Of a stretch of DNA of 18,129 nt, positions 7,235-14,115 are shown one piece after another (positions within the stretch are counted from its first letter, which is position 1; each line of letters opens with the position of its first letter). The notes below the pieces were generated by a model. It searched no databases and was not told the origin of the DNA. It worked only from the letters and a program-made list of their open reading frames with translations. This stretch comes from an uncultured Rikenellaceae bacterium (GTDB taxonomy: Bacteria; Bacteroidota; Bacteroidia; Bacteroidales; Rikenellaceae), in the NCBI GenBank assembly GCA_947176715.1, contig CAMWRR010000008.1, positions 1 to 18,129 of the forward strand, read 5' to 3'. A program made the position numbers and the translations under genes.

Positions 7235-7400
7235 TTATTTACTACCTATTGCTGACCTCCGCGGAGATTTTCTGCTCGCTGCTAGGTGGCCCCCGGGCTC
7301 TACACTACGGTTCAAACCCGACAAGCGGAAAGTGTCTGACGGCTTCTCGCATTCGCTCGGTCCGCACCTCGCGACGGGCAGAAATTTTCACCGGACAGCA
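7235..7400. repeat. Dispersed repeat, copy C (upstream of fabD)
   Basis: This copy aligns with copy B (5891-6060) in the same orientation, with a few small gaps. It also has an imperfect terminal inverted repeat. The left arm 7268-7292, read in reverse, resembles the right arm 7359-7384 (GGTCCGCACCTCGCGACGGG then CAGAAA). Long open frames crossing it are not family-like, and I treat them as non-coding. Confidence 0.7.
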
Positions 7401-7538
7401 AACATTTTAATATCGATAGAAGACACGCTATTCCACTCTCCCACAAGATTGTCGCTTCCCCCAAAAGCGGATCGAAAACGTAAAGTCTGCATCTCCCCAA
7501 GATGAAATAAGATAGTTCGGAGTCAATATTGGTTTTAA

Positions 7539-7573
7539 GAAACCTTCTACCGAAATTTGTCGAAGCAACAGCC
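7539..7573 (+). repeat. Third arm related to the long hairpin
   Basis: GAAACCTT (7539-7546) and AAGCAACAGCC (7563-7573) recur in the same order in the reverse complement of 7739-7768, the right arm of the downstream hairpin. The 11-base block is a perfect inverted match to 7739-7749. Confidence 0.5.
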
Positions 7574-7590
7574 TGAAAGAAATGTGTTTA

Positions 7591-7621
7591 TTGCATTTTC
7601 CGAATATGTTTCATACATTTT
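7591..7621 (+). promoter_or_regulatory. Candidate promoter ahead of the long hairpin
   Basis: TTGC (7591-7594), a 19-bp spacer and TACATTTT (7614-7621) approximate the Bacteroidetes pattern with one mismatch in each element. It would start RNA near 7629, just before the inverted repeat at 7653. Confidence 0.35.
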
Positions 7622-7652
7622 GACAAACACGGAAAGTGTAAGGCTTGTTCCT

Positions 7653-7784
7653 TTAGAGTGAACGTAGGAAATTCACAAAGTAGAGAGGGTAAGCAGACAT
7701 CTATTCACGTCCTATCCATATTCTATGGATCGGCGTGGGGCTGTTGCTTATTTATCTACTAAGGTTTCCTACGACCTACTCTAA
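7653..7784. repeat. 132-nt imperfect inverted repeat (long hairpin)
   Basis: Seven paired blocks occur in nested order: TTAGAGT (7653)/ACTCTAA (7778), CGTAGGAAA (7663)/TTTCCTACG (7765), GTAGA/TCTAC, TAAGCA/TGCTTA, CACG/CGTG, CC/GG, and ATCCAT/ATGGAT around the loop ATTCT (7720-7724). Together they give 39 bp with small internal loops. The pairing runs to the centre, which fits a structured RNA or a miniature element better than a simple pair of recombination sites. A -7-like TAAGTTTG (7789-7796) follows directly. Confidence 0.65.
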
Positions 7785-7796
7785 CGAATAAGTTTG
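7765..7796 (+). promoter_or_regulatory. Candidate promoter of the BIG2/LRR lipoprotein gene
   Basis: TAAGTTTG (7789-7796) matches TAnnTTTG, with TTTC (7765-7768) 20 bp upstream. Transcription would start near 7803, about 57 nt before the ATG at 7860. The -33 element lies in the right arm of the long hairpin. Confidence 0.5.
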
Positions 7797-7859
7797 CGGC
7801 ACCACGCTTTCTTTTTATTATTTGCCGTCATGGTGTCGTGCGGCGCAAGCTTTTATACG

Positions 7860-8333
7860 ATGAAGAGACATCTGTTCTTTTTGATTCTGCTCGTCACGGC
7901 CTTTGTGACTGGGTGCAGCAAAGACGACACACGACACGATGTGCCCGTCACGGAGGTAAGGTTAGATAAAGAGACCGTCACTTTGAACGTCGGCGAAACG
8001 GCTCAACTGAAAGCGACCGTATTACCCGACAATGCCGATAGCAAAACGGTGACATGGAGCAGCGACGACAAAAGCGTGGCCACCGTGAGCGAAGCCGGAT
8101 TGGTGGCGGCAATCGCCCGTGGCGAAGCCACTATCACCGCAACGGCCGGAGGCAAAAAGGCGATCTGTAGGGTTACGGTGTCAGATGCTGGAACAGGATC
8201 GGAAGAAGATGGCACGGGTTCGGAAGAAGATGGGGCAGACTCGAAAAAAGATAGAAATATTGCCGCCTATTTCGACCCGGATTTTGCCCGTGTGCTCGAA
8301 AAAGAGGGTATATTCCCGATGCGACATTTATAA
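7860..8333 (+). CDS. BIG2-domain lipoprotein, N-terminal part of a frameshifted gene
   Basis: The start is placed at ATG 7860 (MKRHLFFLILLVTAFVTGC), a lipoprotein signal with C19 as the lipidated residue. The longer frame from TTG at 7794 is unlikely. Residues about 27-108 form a bacterial Ig-like group 2 domain (VTEVRLDKETVTLNVGETAQ, then WSSDDKSVATVSEAGLVAAI and GEATITATAG), common in surface adhesin-like proteins. An acidic linker of three 7-residue units (GSEEDGT, GSEEDGA, DSKKDRN) follows. The frame ends with DPDFARVLEKEGIFPMRHL and a stop. The next reading frame continues the family sequence as RGYIPDATFITVEDV, so a one-base loss in AAAAA at 8299-8303 (or in GGG at 8306-8308) split the gene. 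Confidence 0.8.
   Translation: MKRHLFFLILLVTAFVTGCSKDDTRHDVPVTEVRLDKETVTLNVGETAQLKATVLPDNADSKTVTWSSDDKSVATVSEAGLVAAIARGEATITATAGGKKAICRVTVSDAGTGSEEDGTGSEEDGADSKKDRNIAAYFDPDFARVLEKEGIFPMRHL
8196..8258 (+). repeat. Three 21-bp tandem repeats coding the acidic linker
   Basis: Units at 8196, 8217 and 8238 encode GSEEDGT, GSEEDGA and DSKKDRN. The third has diverged toward A-rich sequence, close to the frameshift. Confidence 0.75.
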
Positions 8334-8344
8334 CAGTTGAGGAT

Positions 8345-8698
8345 GTGCAGGATATTGATAGTATTTATATATCTCAGGAAGAGCTAACTTCATTGCGAGG
8401 TATCGAGTATTTCACTAAATTGACAGATTTGCGCTGCTACAACAATCAACTCAATTCATTGGATATAAGCAACAATACGGAATTGACAGATTTGGACTGC
8501 GATAACAATCAACTCACTTCATTGGATATAAGCAACAATACGAAATTGAGATATTTATACTGCTCCAGCAACCCCGGCACAAGCGGAAAATTCCCCGTTA
8601 CAGCATGGTTCGACAATAGCACCAAACCGGAAGGATTTACTTCCGATAGTTGGACCTATGACGGACAACGCGTCGAAATAGATTATATTCAGCGTTAA
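8345..8698 (+). CDS. Leucine-rich-repeat part of the frameshifted lipoprotein gene
   Basis: From the GTG at 8345 this frame gives 117 residues, but the matching frame is open from about 8300 and belongs to the upstream lipoprotein gene. It holds ELTSLRGIEYFTKLTDLRCY, then 21-residue leucine-rich repeats (NNQLNSLDISNNTELTDLDC, NNQLTSLDISNNTKLRYLYC), and a closing segment FDNSTKPEGFTSDSWTYDGQ. Proteins of this kind in Bacteroidales are secreted or outer-surface lipoproteins of unknown ligand. The base composition is A/T richer than the neighbouring operons, which fits later acquisition. Without the frameshift the combined product would be about 280 residues. As it stands this half has no signal peptide and is probably not functional alone. 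Confidence 0.75.
   Translation: MQDIDSIYISQEELTSLRGIEYFTKLTDLRCYNNQLNSLDISNNTELTDLDCDNNQLTSLDISNNTKLRYLYCSSNPGTSGKFPVTAWFDNSTKPEGFTSDSWTYDGQRVEIDYIQR
8414..8581 (+). repeat. 63-bp tandem repeats coding the LRR units
   Basis: Units start at 8414, 8477 and 8540 (the last partial). Units 1 and 2 are almost identical in DNA over TTGGATATAAGCAACAAT and AACAATCAACTCA, so unit number may change by recombination. Confidence 0.8.
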
Positions 8699-8712
8699 TA
8701 TCCGCAGATTCA

Positions 8713-8758
8713 AAAAGCGCAACGTCAGCAGGTTGGAATCCGCTGACGTTGCGCTTTT
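8713..8758. terminator. Bidirectional terminator between convergent genes
   Basis: A perfect 17-bp stem, AAAAGCGCAACGTCAGC (8713-8729) with GCTGACGTTGCGCTTTT (8742-8758), has a 12-nt loop and T runs on both sides. The first bases of the 3' arm on the minus strand overlap the stop codon of the facing glycosyltransferase gene (8757-8759). Confidence 0.92.
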
Positions 8759-9878
8759 ATATCTCCCCTCTCAGCACCGCCTCCGCCATCCTCTCCCAAG
8801 AGAATTTGCCCCTCTCCACGGCGACATTACCGCGCAGACGGCGGTTGTTCTCGCCATCGAAACACCTAATCATGGCCTCGGAGAGTCCGTCGGGAGTCAC
8901 CACGTAGCCGGCCACGCCGTCGGGCACTATCTCGGGCAGACCGCCCACCGGGGTCACTATCATGGGCAGGCCGAAGTGGTAGGCTATCTGCGTCACGCCG
9001 CTTTGGGTGGCCGTCTTGTAGGGCTGCACCACCATATCGGAGGCGGAGAAGTATGCGGCGATATCGGCATCGGGGATGAAACGGTCGTGGAGTACGACGC
9101 TGTCGCCTATACCGAGGCGCTCTATCTGTTCGACGTAGGGGGCCTTGTCGGTGTAGAACTCTCCGGCCACTACCAGCATCTTGTCGCCGTTTCCGGGTGA
9201 GGCTTTCAGATTGGCCCATGCGTCGAGCAACGTATCGAGCCCCTTGTAGTCACGTATCAGCCCGAAGAAGAGGGCATAACGCATGGAGGGGTCGAACCCC
9301 AACCGCCGGCATGCCTCGGTGCGGTCGACGGGGTCGCCGTAGTTGGAGTAAAGGGGGTGCGGGGCAAAGGCCACCGGCGCCGTCTTGTCGAACATACGTA
9401 TCTCGCTCTCAACCTGGCGGCTCATGCAGACGAAACGGTCCGCCGAGCCTATGAAATAGCGCGTCAGTATGTTGTCGTAGAAGTGGCGTTCGTGGGGCAC
9501 TATGTTGTCGGCCAAGGCCACCACCGGTATGCCGGCCCTCCTTACCATGCGGCACACCGAACCCAACGCGGGCGCGAGGTATGGCGACCAGTAGCGCACA
9601 AAGAGCATGTCGGGACGGCGGCGGCGTATCTCGCGTGCGGTGGCCGCCCAGCTCCACGGACCCACCGAATTGAGCCTGCGCTCTATGTGCAGGTCGTCCG
9701 GGGCGGGCGAGGTGCTGTATTGCGTCTTGCCGGGGAACAGAAACGACGGGTATTGCACCGTGAAGGTGATTATCTCCACGCTGTGGCCGTCGCGTATCAT
9801 CTGCCGCGCCAACATCTCGTTGAACGAGGCTATGCCGCCGCGATAGGGGTGGGCCGTACCGAGAAATATTATCTTCAT
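8757..9878 (-). CDS. Family 4 glycosyltransferase (GT-B fold)
   Basis: This 373-residue product has the two-Rossmann GT-B layout. The N-terminal domain opens with MKIIFLGTAHPYRGGIASFN, where the glycine-rich turn is typical of GT4. The C-terminal domain has FFGLIRDYKGLDTLL (204-218) and the sugar-nucleotide region SDMVVQPYKTATQSGV (280-295), followed by GLPEIV with E316 of the EX7E-like motif. It likely acts at the inner face of the cytoplasmic membrane on a lipid-linked glycan. Its ATG overlaps the waaA stop (ATGA, 9875-9878), so it is translationally coupled. An LPS or other envelope glycan role is inferred from that coupling; donor and acceptor are unknown. Confidence 0.92.
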   Translation of the reverse strand: MKIIFLGTAHPYRGGIASFNEMLARQMIRDGHSVEIITFTVQYPSFLFPGKTQYSTSPAPDDLHIERRLNSVGPWSWAATAREIRRRRPDMLFVRYWSPYLAPALGSVCRMVRRAGIPVVALADNIVPHERHFYDNILTRYFIGSADRFVCMSRQVESEIRMFDKTAPVAFAPHPLYSNYGDPVDRTEACRRLGFDPSMRYALFFGLIRDYKGLDTLLDAWANLKASPGNGDKMLVVAGEFYTDKAPYVEQIERLGIGDSVVLHDRFIPDADIAAYFSASDMVVQPYKTATQSGVTQIAYHFGLPMIVTPVGGLPEIVPDGVAGYVVTPDGLSEAMIRCFDGENNRRLRGNVAVERGKFSWERMAEAVLRGEI

Positions 9879-11119
9879 GAGCGTAACAGTCCGTAGTCGA
9901 GTATCTTATCCACCGCCCCCTCGCCGCTGAGCACGAATCTTTCGGCCGCCTTGCCGCGCTCCTTGAGAAGCGACGGGTCGTCGAGCATCTCTCCCAACCA
10001 CTCGGCCGCCTCGTCGGCATCCGATACGGAGCGGGCCGCCCCCGCCTCTATCAGCCCTACCGCCTCGCTGAACCGCTTGTAGTTGGGACCGAACGCTATG
10101 GGCATGCCGAAGGTGGCCGCCTCCAGAGTGTTGTGTATGCCTACGCCGAAGCCGCCGCCTATGTAGGCCACAGCGCCGTAACGATAGGCGCGAGAGAGCT
10201 GGCCTATGGTGTCGAGTATCATGACCCGGGCCGAAGATAGCGCCTCCGGAGAGTCGTCCCCGGTGAAGCGCACCACCGAGGCCCCTACAGCGGCTATGCG
10301 CCGGCATAACGACGCTATCTTGGCCTCGCCCAACTCGTGCGGCGCCACGAGAAAGCGCATCTGCGGGTAACGCTCTATCAGAGATACTATTATATCGTCG
10401 TCGGGCGGCCATGTGCTACCGGCTATAAAGAGGCCGCCGTCGCCGGCGAAGTCGGTTATGCGCCCACTGGGGAGCCCCGCCTCGCGCACTATCTGTATCA
10501 CCCTGTCGAAACGGGTGTCGCCGCACACGGTGACGTTGTCTATGCCTATGGATGCCAACAGCCCGCGCGAGCGTTCGTTCTGCACGAAGAGACGGTCGAA
10601 AAGGCTTAGCAGCTTGCGATAGGGACCGCCCCAAGGCTTGAAGAAGAGCTGCGAGGGGTCGAATATAGCCGACACCACGTATGCGGGTATGCCCCGGCGG
10701 TACAGCTCCGTAAGATAGTTTTTCCAAAACTCGTACTTGACGAATACCGCCGCCTCGGGACGGGCTATGTCGAGGAAGCGGCGCACACGGCCCGGCGTGT
10801 CGGCGGGGAGGTAGAATATGTAGTCGGCCCCGTCGTAGTCTTTGCGCACCTCGTAGCCCGAGGGAGAAAAGAACGTGAGCAATATCTTGTGCTCCGGATA
10901 GCGTTTGCGGAGAGCCTCCATGAGCGGCCTGCCCTGCTCGAACTCACCCAACGACGCGGCGTGGAACCACACCACGCGGTCGTCGGGCGATATGGCCTCC
11001 CTCATGCGGGCGAAGATGCCGCGCCGCCCCTCCGTCCATGCCTCGGCCTTGGGGTTGAAGGGTGCTACAGCCCTTACCGCGAGGCCGTACAACTCTATGG
11101 CTAAATTGTAAAGTATCAT
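9875..11119 (-). CDS. waaA: 3-deoxy-D-manno-octulosonic acid transferase
   Basis: WaaA (KdtA) transfers Kdo from CMP-Kdo to lipid A precursor at the inner membrane, the first step of LPS core assembly. The 414-residue product starts with a hydrophobic anchor helix (MILYNLAIELYGLAVRAVAP). The catalytic-base motif is WFHAASLGEFEQGRP with E59, followed by LLTFFSPSGYEV and VFVKYEFWKNYL, both WaaA signatures. The C-terminal half has GSTWPPDD, YIGGGFGVGIHNTLEAATFG and FGPNYKRF, which form the CMP-Kdo site. It overlaps mrp upstream (ATGA at 11116-11119) and the GT4 gene downstream by 4 nt each. Length and motifs are normal. Confidence 0.96.
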   Translation of the reverse strand: MILYNLAIELYGLAVRAVAPFNPKAEAWTEGRRGIFARMREAISPDDRVVWFHAASLGEFEQGRPLMEALRKRYPEHKILLTFFSPSGYEVRKDYDGADYIFYLPADTPGRVRRFLDIARPEAAVFVKYEFWKNYLTELYRRGIPAYVVSAIFDPSQLFFKPWGGPYRKLLSLFDRLFVQNERSRGLLASIGIDNVTVCGDTRFDRVIQIVREAGLPSGRITDFAGDGGLFIAGSTWPPDDDIIVSLIERYPQMRFLVAPHELGEAKIASLCRRIAAVGASVVRFTGDDSPEALSSARVMILDTIGQLSRAYRYGAVAYIGGGFGVGIHNTLEAATFGMPIAFGPNYKRFSEAVGLIEAGAARSVSDADEAAEWLGEMLDDPSLLKERGKAAERFVLSGEGAVDKILDYGLLRS

Positions 11120-12162
11120 TTGATTCTGTCTGTCAGTTTGCGTGCGAGCTCTTCAAATACTGCTATCGTCACCGGCTCGGCGAGGGCTGCGGGACGTCCG
11201 TTGTCGCCGCCGTCCGACACCCCCATCACCAACGGTATCTGCGCCAACAGCTCTATCCCCTCGCGCTCCGCCAGAGGGGCCACGCCGTCGCGGCCGAAGA
11301 TGTAGTAGCGGTTGTCCGGAAGCTCGCGCGGGGTGAACCACGACATGTTCTCCACTATACCTAACACCGGTATTCCCGCTTTCTGCGAACGGAACATAGA
11401 TATGCCGCGCAGAACGTCGGCCTGAGCCACCTGCTGCGGCGTGCTGACGATGACGGCGCCGTCTATGCCCATCTCCTGCATCACGGTCAAGTGGACGTCG
11501 CCGGTGCCGGGGGGCAGGTCTATGAGCAGGAAGTCGAGCCCGCCCCACTGCGTCTGGTGCATGAGCTGTCTCAATGCGTTGGTGGCCATAGGGCCGCGCC
11601 ATGCCAGCGCGTCCTCCGCCTTTATGAAGAAGCCTATCGACATGACCTTTACGCCGTAACGCTCCGCAGGGGCTATCATCTCGTGCCCCTCCTCGCCTAC
11701 CGCCGTGGGCATGTACTCCTCGAGTCCGAACATCTTGGGCATGCTCGGCCCGTAGATGTCGGCATCGAGAACGCCCACCCTGTAACCCGCCCGGGCGAGG
11801 GTGACGGCGAGGTTAGCCGTTACAGTGGATTTGCCGACGCCGCCCTTGCCGGACGATACGGCTATCACATGTCCTATGCCGCTCTTGTCAACCTCCGGCA
11901 CCTCTTTTTTGACCGCTTTGGGGGCGGGCTCCTTTATGAGCGCCGTGACGTCGGCACCGGGAAAAGCCTCTACTATGGCCGCCACGGCCGCCTTCTTCAT
12001 GGCCGGAGCGAAAGGGTCGCGCGGACGGTCGGTCTTAAGCACGAAGCGCACCTTGTCACCGGCAACCTCCAGGTCGGCGACCATGCCCGACGACACTATG
12101 TCGCGGTCGGTCTCGGGGTGAACCACTGCCCCGAGCAGGGCCGTTATCTCTTCTTTTGTCAT
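11116..12162 (-). CDS. mrp: Mrp/NBP35-family iron-sulfur cluster carrier ATPase
   Basis: Mrp (ApbC) proteins are cytoplasmic P-loop ATPases that hold and pass on Fe-S clusters. Residues about 1-78 form a MIP18/DUF59 domain, and a short linker leads to the ATPase domain. Walker A is the deviant SSGKGGVGKST (103-113). LDADIYGPSMPKMFGLEEY and LLIDLPPGTGDVHLT mark the nucleotide and switch regions. Where many Mrp proteins have a CxxC pair after VENMS, this one reads VENMSWFTPRELPDNRYYIF with no cysteine, as I recall for other Bacteroidales. It heads the operon with waaA and the GT4 gene, although its function has no obvious link to LPS. Confidence 0.93.
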   Translation of the reverse strand: MTKEEITALLGAVVHPETDRDIVSSGMVADLEVAGDKVRFVLKTDRPRDPFAPAMKKAAVAAIVEAFPGADVTALIKEPAPKAVKKEVPEVDKSGIGHVIAVSSGKGGVGKSTVTANLAVTLARAGYRVGVLDADIYGPSMPKMFGLEEYMPTAVGEEGHEMIAPAERYGVKVMSIGFFIKAEDALAWRGPMATNALRQLMHQTQWGGLDFLLIDLPPGTGDVHLTVMQEMGIDGAVIVSTPQQVAQADVLRGISMFRSQKAGIPVLGIVENMSWFTPRELPDNRYYIFGRDGVAPLAEREGIELLAQIPLVMGVSDGGDNGRPAALAEPVTIAVFEELARKLTDRIK

Positions 12163-12256
12163 GACGAATACTGATTATCGGGTAGTCTGACGGGGCGGTC
12201 CCAGGCCTCTCCGGTACGGCTTTCGCACAGGCCGGACGGCAGGGTCGCTCCCCGCT

Positions 12257-12287
12257 TTTGTTTACAAAGATATTTTAATTATTTTTA
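12257..12287 (+). promoter_or_regulatory. sppA promoter
   Basis: TTTG (12257-12260), a 19-bp spacer and TATTTTTA (12280-12287) differ from the consensus TTTG-N19-TAnnTTTG by one base. The predicted leader before the sppA ATG is about 20 nt. Confidence 0.6.
12265..12272 (-). promoter_or_regulatory. Candidate -7 element of the mrp operon
   Basis: TATCTTTG on the minus strand matches TAnnTTTG. No clear -33 TTTG is found at the usual distance. It lies inside the spacer of the facing sppA promoter. The implied leader to the mrp ATG is about 95 nt and contains GGCCT/AGGCC pairing. Confidence 0.5.
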
Positions 12288-12315
12288 CCCGCTTTAATTT
12301 TTTTACCGAAAAACC

Positions 12316-14094
12316 ATGAGATCATTTTTCAGAACCCTCCTCGCATGTTTCATAGCCGTAATGGCGGCGGGGGTTGTCGGTTTCATATTCATAACCATGC
12401 TCGTCTCCGTGATGAGCGCCGCTCTCGGCGAATCGTTCACCGGAGGCACGACGCGCACGGTCGGCAGCGGAAGCGTTCTGCGCATAACCCTCGACGAATC
12501 GATATCGGACAATCCTGCGGAGGCTCCCGTGTCGGCATCGTTTCTGACCGGCTCGGTACACGTCAACAGGCAGTTGTCTCTGCTCGACGCCATAAGCGCC
12601 ATAGAGGCCGCGGCCGACGATCCGCGCATAGAGGCCGTGTACCTCAACATAAACGGATATCCATCGATAGGGCCCGCATCTATGGGCGAGCTGCGCGAAG
12701 CTCTCGACGCCTTCCGCCTCTCGGGCAAGCCCCTCATAAGCTATGCCGACAGCTACACCCAGAGCGCATACTACATAGGCTCGGTGGCCGACCGCGTCTA
12801 TCTCAATCCTGCGGGCGACCTCGAATGGCGCGGCATGGCATCGCGCACGCTCTTCTTCAAAGGCATGCTCGACAAGCTCGGCATACGCTCCGAGATAGTG
12901 CGTCACGGCCGTTACAAGAGTGCGGTGGAGCCATTCACCGAGCGTGAGATGAGCCCCGATAGCCGTCTTCAGACCGAGCGTCTGGTAGGCTCCGTGTGGG
13001 GCGGCATAGTGGCGCAGATAGCCGCCTCGCGCTCTTTGGATTCGGCCGCCCTGCAACGCTACGCCGACTCCCTGTCGATAGACACCCCCGAGAGGGCCGT
13101 GGAGCTGGGGCTGATAGACTCGCTCCTGTACGTCGACCAGATGGAGGAGGTGATAGACTCGCTCATAGGTCCCGACTACGATGTGGTGGACCTTATCGAC
13201 TACGCGGCGTTGTACAGTGTGCCGGCATCGGCTGCGGGGCCGCGTGTGGAGGTAATATATGCCGAGGGCGATATAGTGGACGGCTACGGCCGTCGCGACG
13301 AGGTGGGCGGCGACCGTCTCTCGCTGGAGCTTGCCGAGGCCCTCGACAATGACGACATCGCCGCGGTGGTGTTGCGCATCAACAGCCCCGGCGGCTCGGC
13401 TCTGGCCTCCGACGTGATAGCGCGTCAGACGGAGCTTCTGCGCGGCGAGAAGCCCGTAGTGGTATCTATGGGCGACTATGCGGCTTCGGGCGGATACTAC
13501 ATAGCGGCCCCCGCCGACATGATATGCGCTTCGCCCTTCACCGTCACAGGCTCCATAGGGGTGTTCGGACTGATGTTCGACATAGGCGACGCCTTGGAGA
13601 GCAATCTCGGCATAACCTCTTCTGCCGTGGGCAGCAACCTATCCGCCGACATGGGCGATATGACGCGCCCTCTGACCGACTCCGAGAGGCGCTACATGCA
13701 ACGCGCCGTCGACCGCACCTACGACCGTTTCGTAGGGGTGGTGGCAAAGGGACGTAACCTTACCGTGGCCCGTGTGGACAGCATGGCACAGGGACGCGTG
13801 TGGAGCGGCACGGACGCTTCGCAGATAGGTCTGGTAGACGTGTGTTGCGGCCTTAAAGGCGCCATAGCGTTGGCCGCCGAGAGCGCAGGAGTCTACGACG
13901 ACTTCACCGTCACCACCCAACGTCCCTCGCAGAGCCGCATCAACATGTTCATAGAGCTTTTAGGGCAGGAGGTGTCGGTATCGGATGATCCGCTGGTAGG
14001 GCTGGCGGCCAAGATGTCGCAACGCATACGCAATGTCGTCCGCGACAACGACAAGGTCATGGCACTGATGCCGTTGGAGTTGATATTGAGATAG
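12316..14094 (+). CDS. sppA: Signal peptide peptidase SppA, 67K type
   Basis: SppA is a membrane-anchored serine protease with a Ser-Lys dyad that degrades leftover signal peptides in the envelope. The 592-residue product is the long, two-domain form. An N-terminal anchor (about 7-35, FFRTLLACFIAVMAAGVVGF) is followed by two ClpP/crotonase-like repeats. The general base is K201 in IVRHGRYKSAVEPF in the first repeat. The nucleophile is S391 in MGDYAASGGYYIAAPA in the second, preceded by RINSPGGSALASD. These correspond to K209 and S409 of the E. coli enzyme. radA begins 21 bp downstream on the same strand, so the two probably share an mRNA. Isoleucine is nearly always ATA. Confidence 0.96.
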   Translation: MRSFFRTLLACFIAVMAAGVVGFIFITMLVSVMSAALGESFTGGTTRTVGSGSVLRITLDESISDNPAEAPVSASFLTGSVHVNRQLSLLDAISAIEAAADDPRIEAVYLNINGYPSIGPASMGELREALDAFRLSGKPLISYADSYTQSAYYIGSVADRVYLNPAGDLEWRGMASRTLFFKGMLDKLGIRSEIVRHGRYKSAVEPFTEREMSPDSRLQTERLVGSVWGGIVAQIAASRSLDSAALQRYADSLSIDTPERAVELGLIDSLLYVDQMEEVIDSLIGPDYDVVDLIDYAALYSVPASAAGPRVEVIYAEGDIVDGYGRRDEVGGDRLSLELAEALDNDDIAAVVLRINSPGGSALASDVIARQTELLRGEKPVVVSMGDYAASGGYYIAAPADMICASPFTVTGSIGVFGLMFDIGDALESNLGITSSAVGSNLSADMGDMTRPLTDSERRYMQRAVDRTYDRFVGVVAKGRNLTVARVDSMAQGRVWSGTDASQIGLVDVCCGLKGAIALAAESAGVYDDFTVTTQRPSQSRINMFIELLGQEVSVSDDPLVGLAAKMSQRIRNVVRDNDKVMALMPLELILR

Positions 14095-14115
14095 TTCGCA
14101 CATTGTTTCAGGGTT

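Noticed and set aside
7050..7505. Open frame of 151 codons upstream of fabD (+)
   Set aside because: It crosses the fabD promoter and repeat copy C, lacks family resemblance, and has poor start context. Most likely non-coding repeat DNA.
7653..7784. Integron attC site
   Set aside because: The ends (TTTAGAG and CTCTAAC) only partly fit the R box consensus, no GTTRRRY is present at the left, and there is no integrase or cassette array.
7653..7784. Invertible promoter of the Bacteroides surface-protein type
   Set aside because: The pairing continues to the loop instead of being limited to two ends, and I find no good promoter inside. Not excluded, so a PCR test is noted in the findings.
7693..7791. 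Short hydrophobic frame (HILWIGVGLLLIYLLRFP) within the long hairpin
   Set aside because: There is no start codon and a stop lies directly upstream; the inverted repeat explains the sequence better. It could be a gene remnant, but I cannot support that.
12163..12256. Riboswitch in the mrp leader
   Set aside because: G+C-rich with a GGCCT/AGGCC pairing, but I recognise no conserved riboswitch core.
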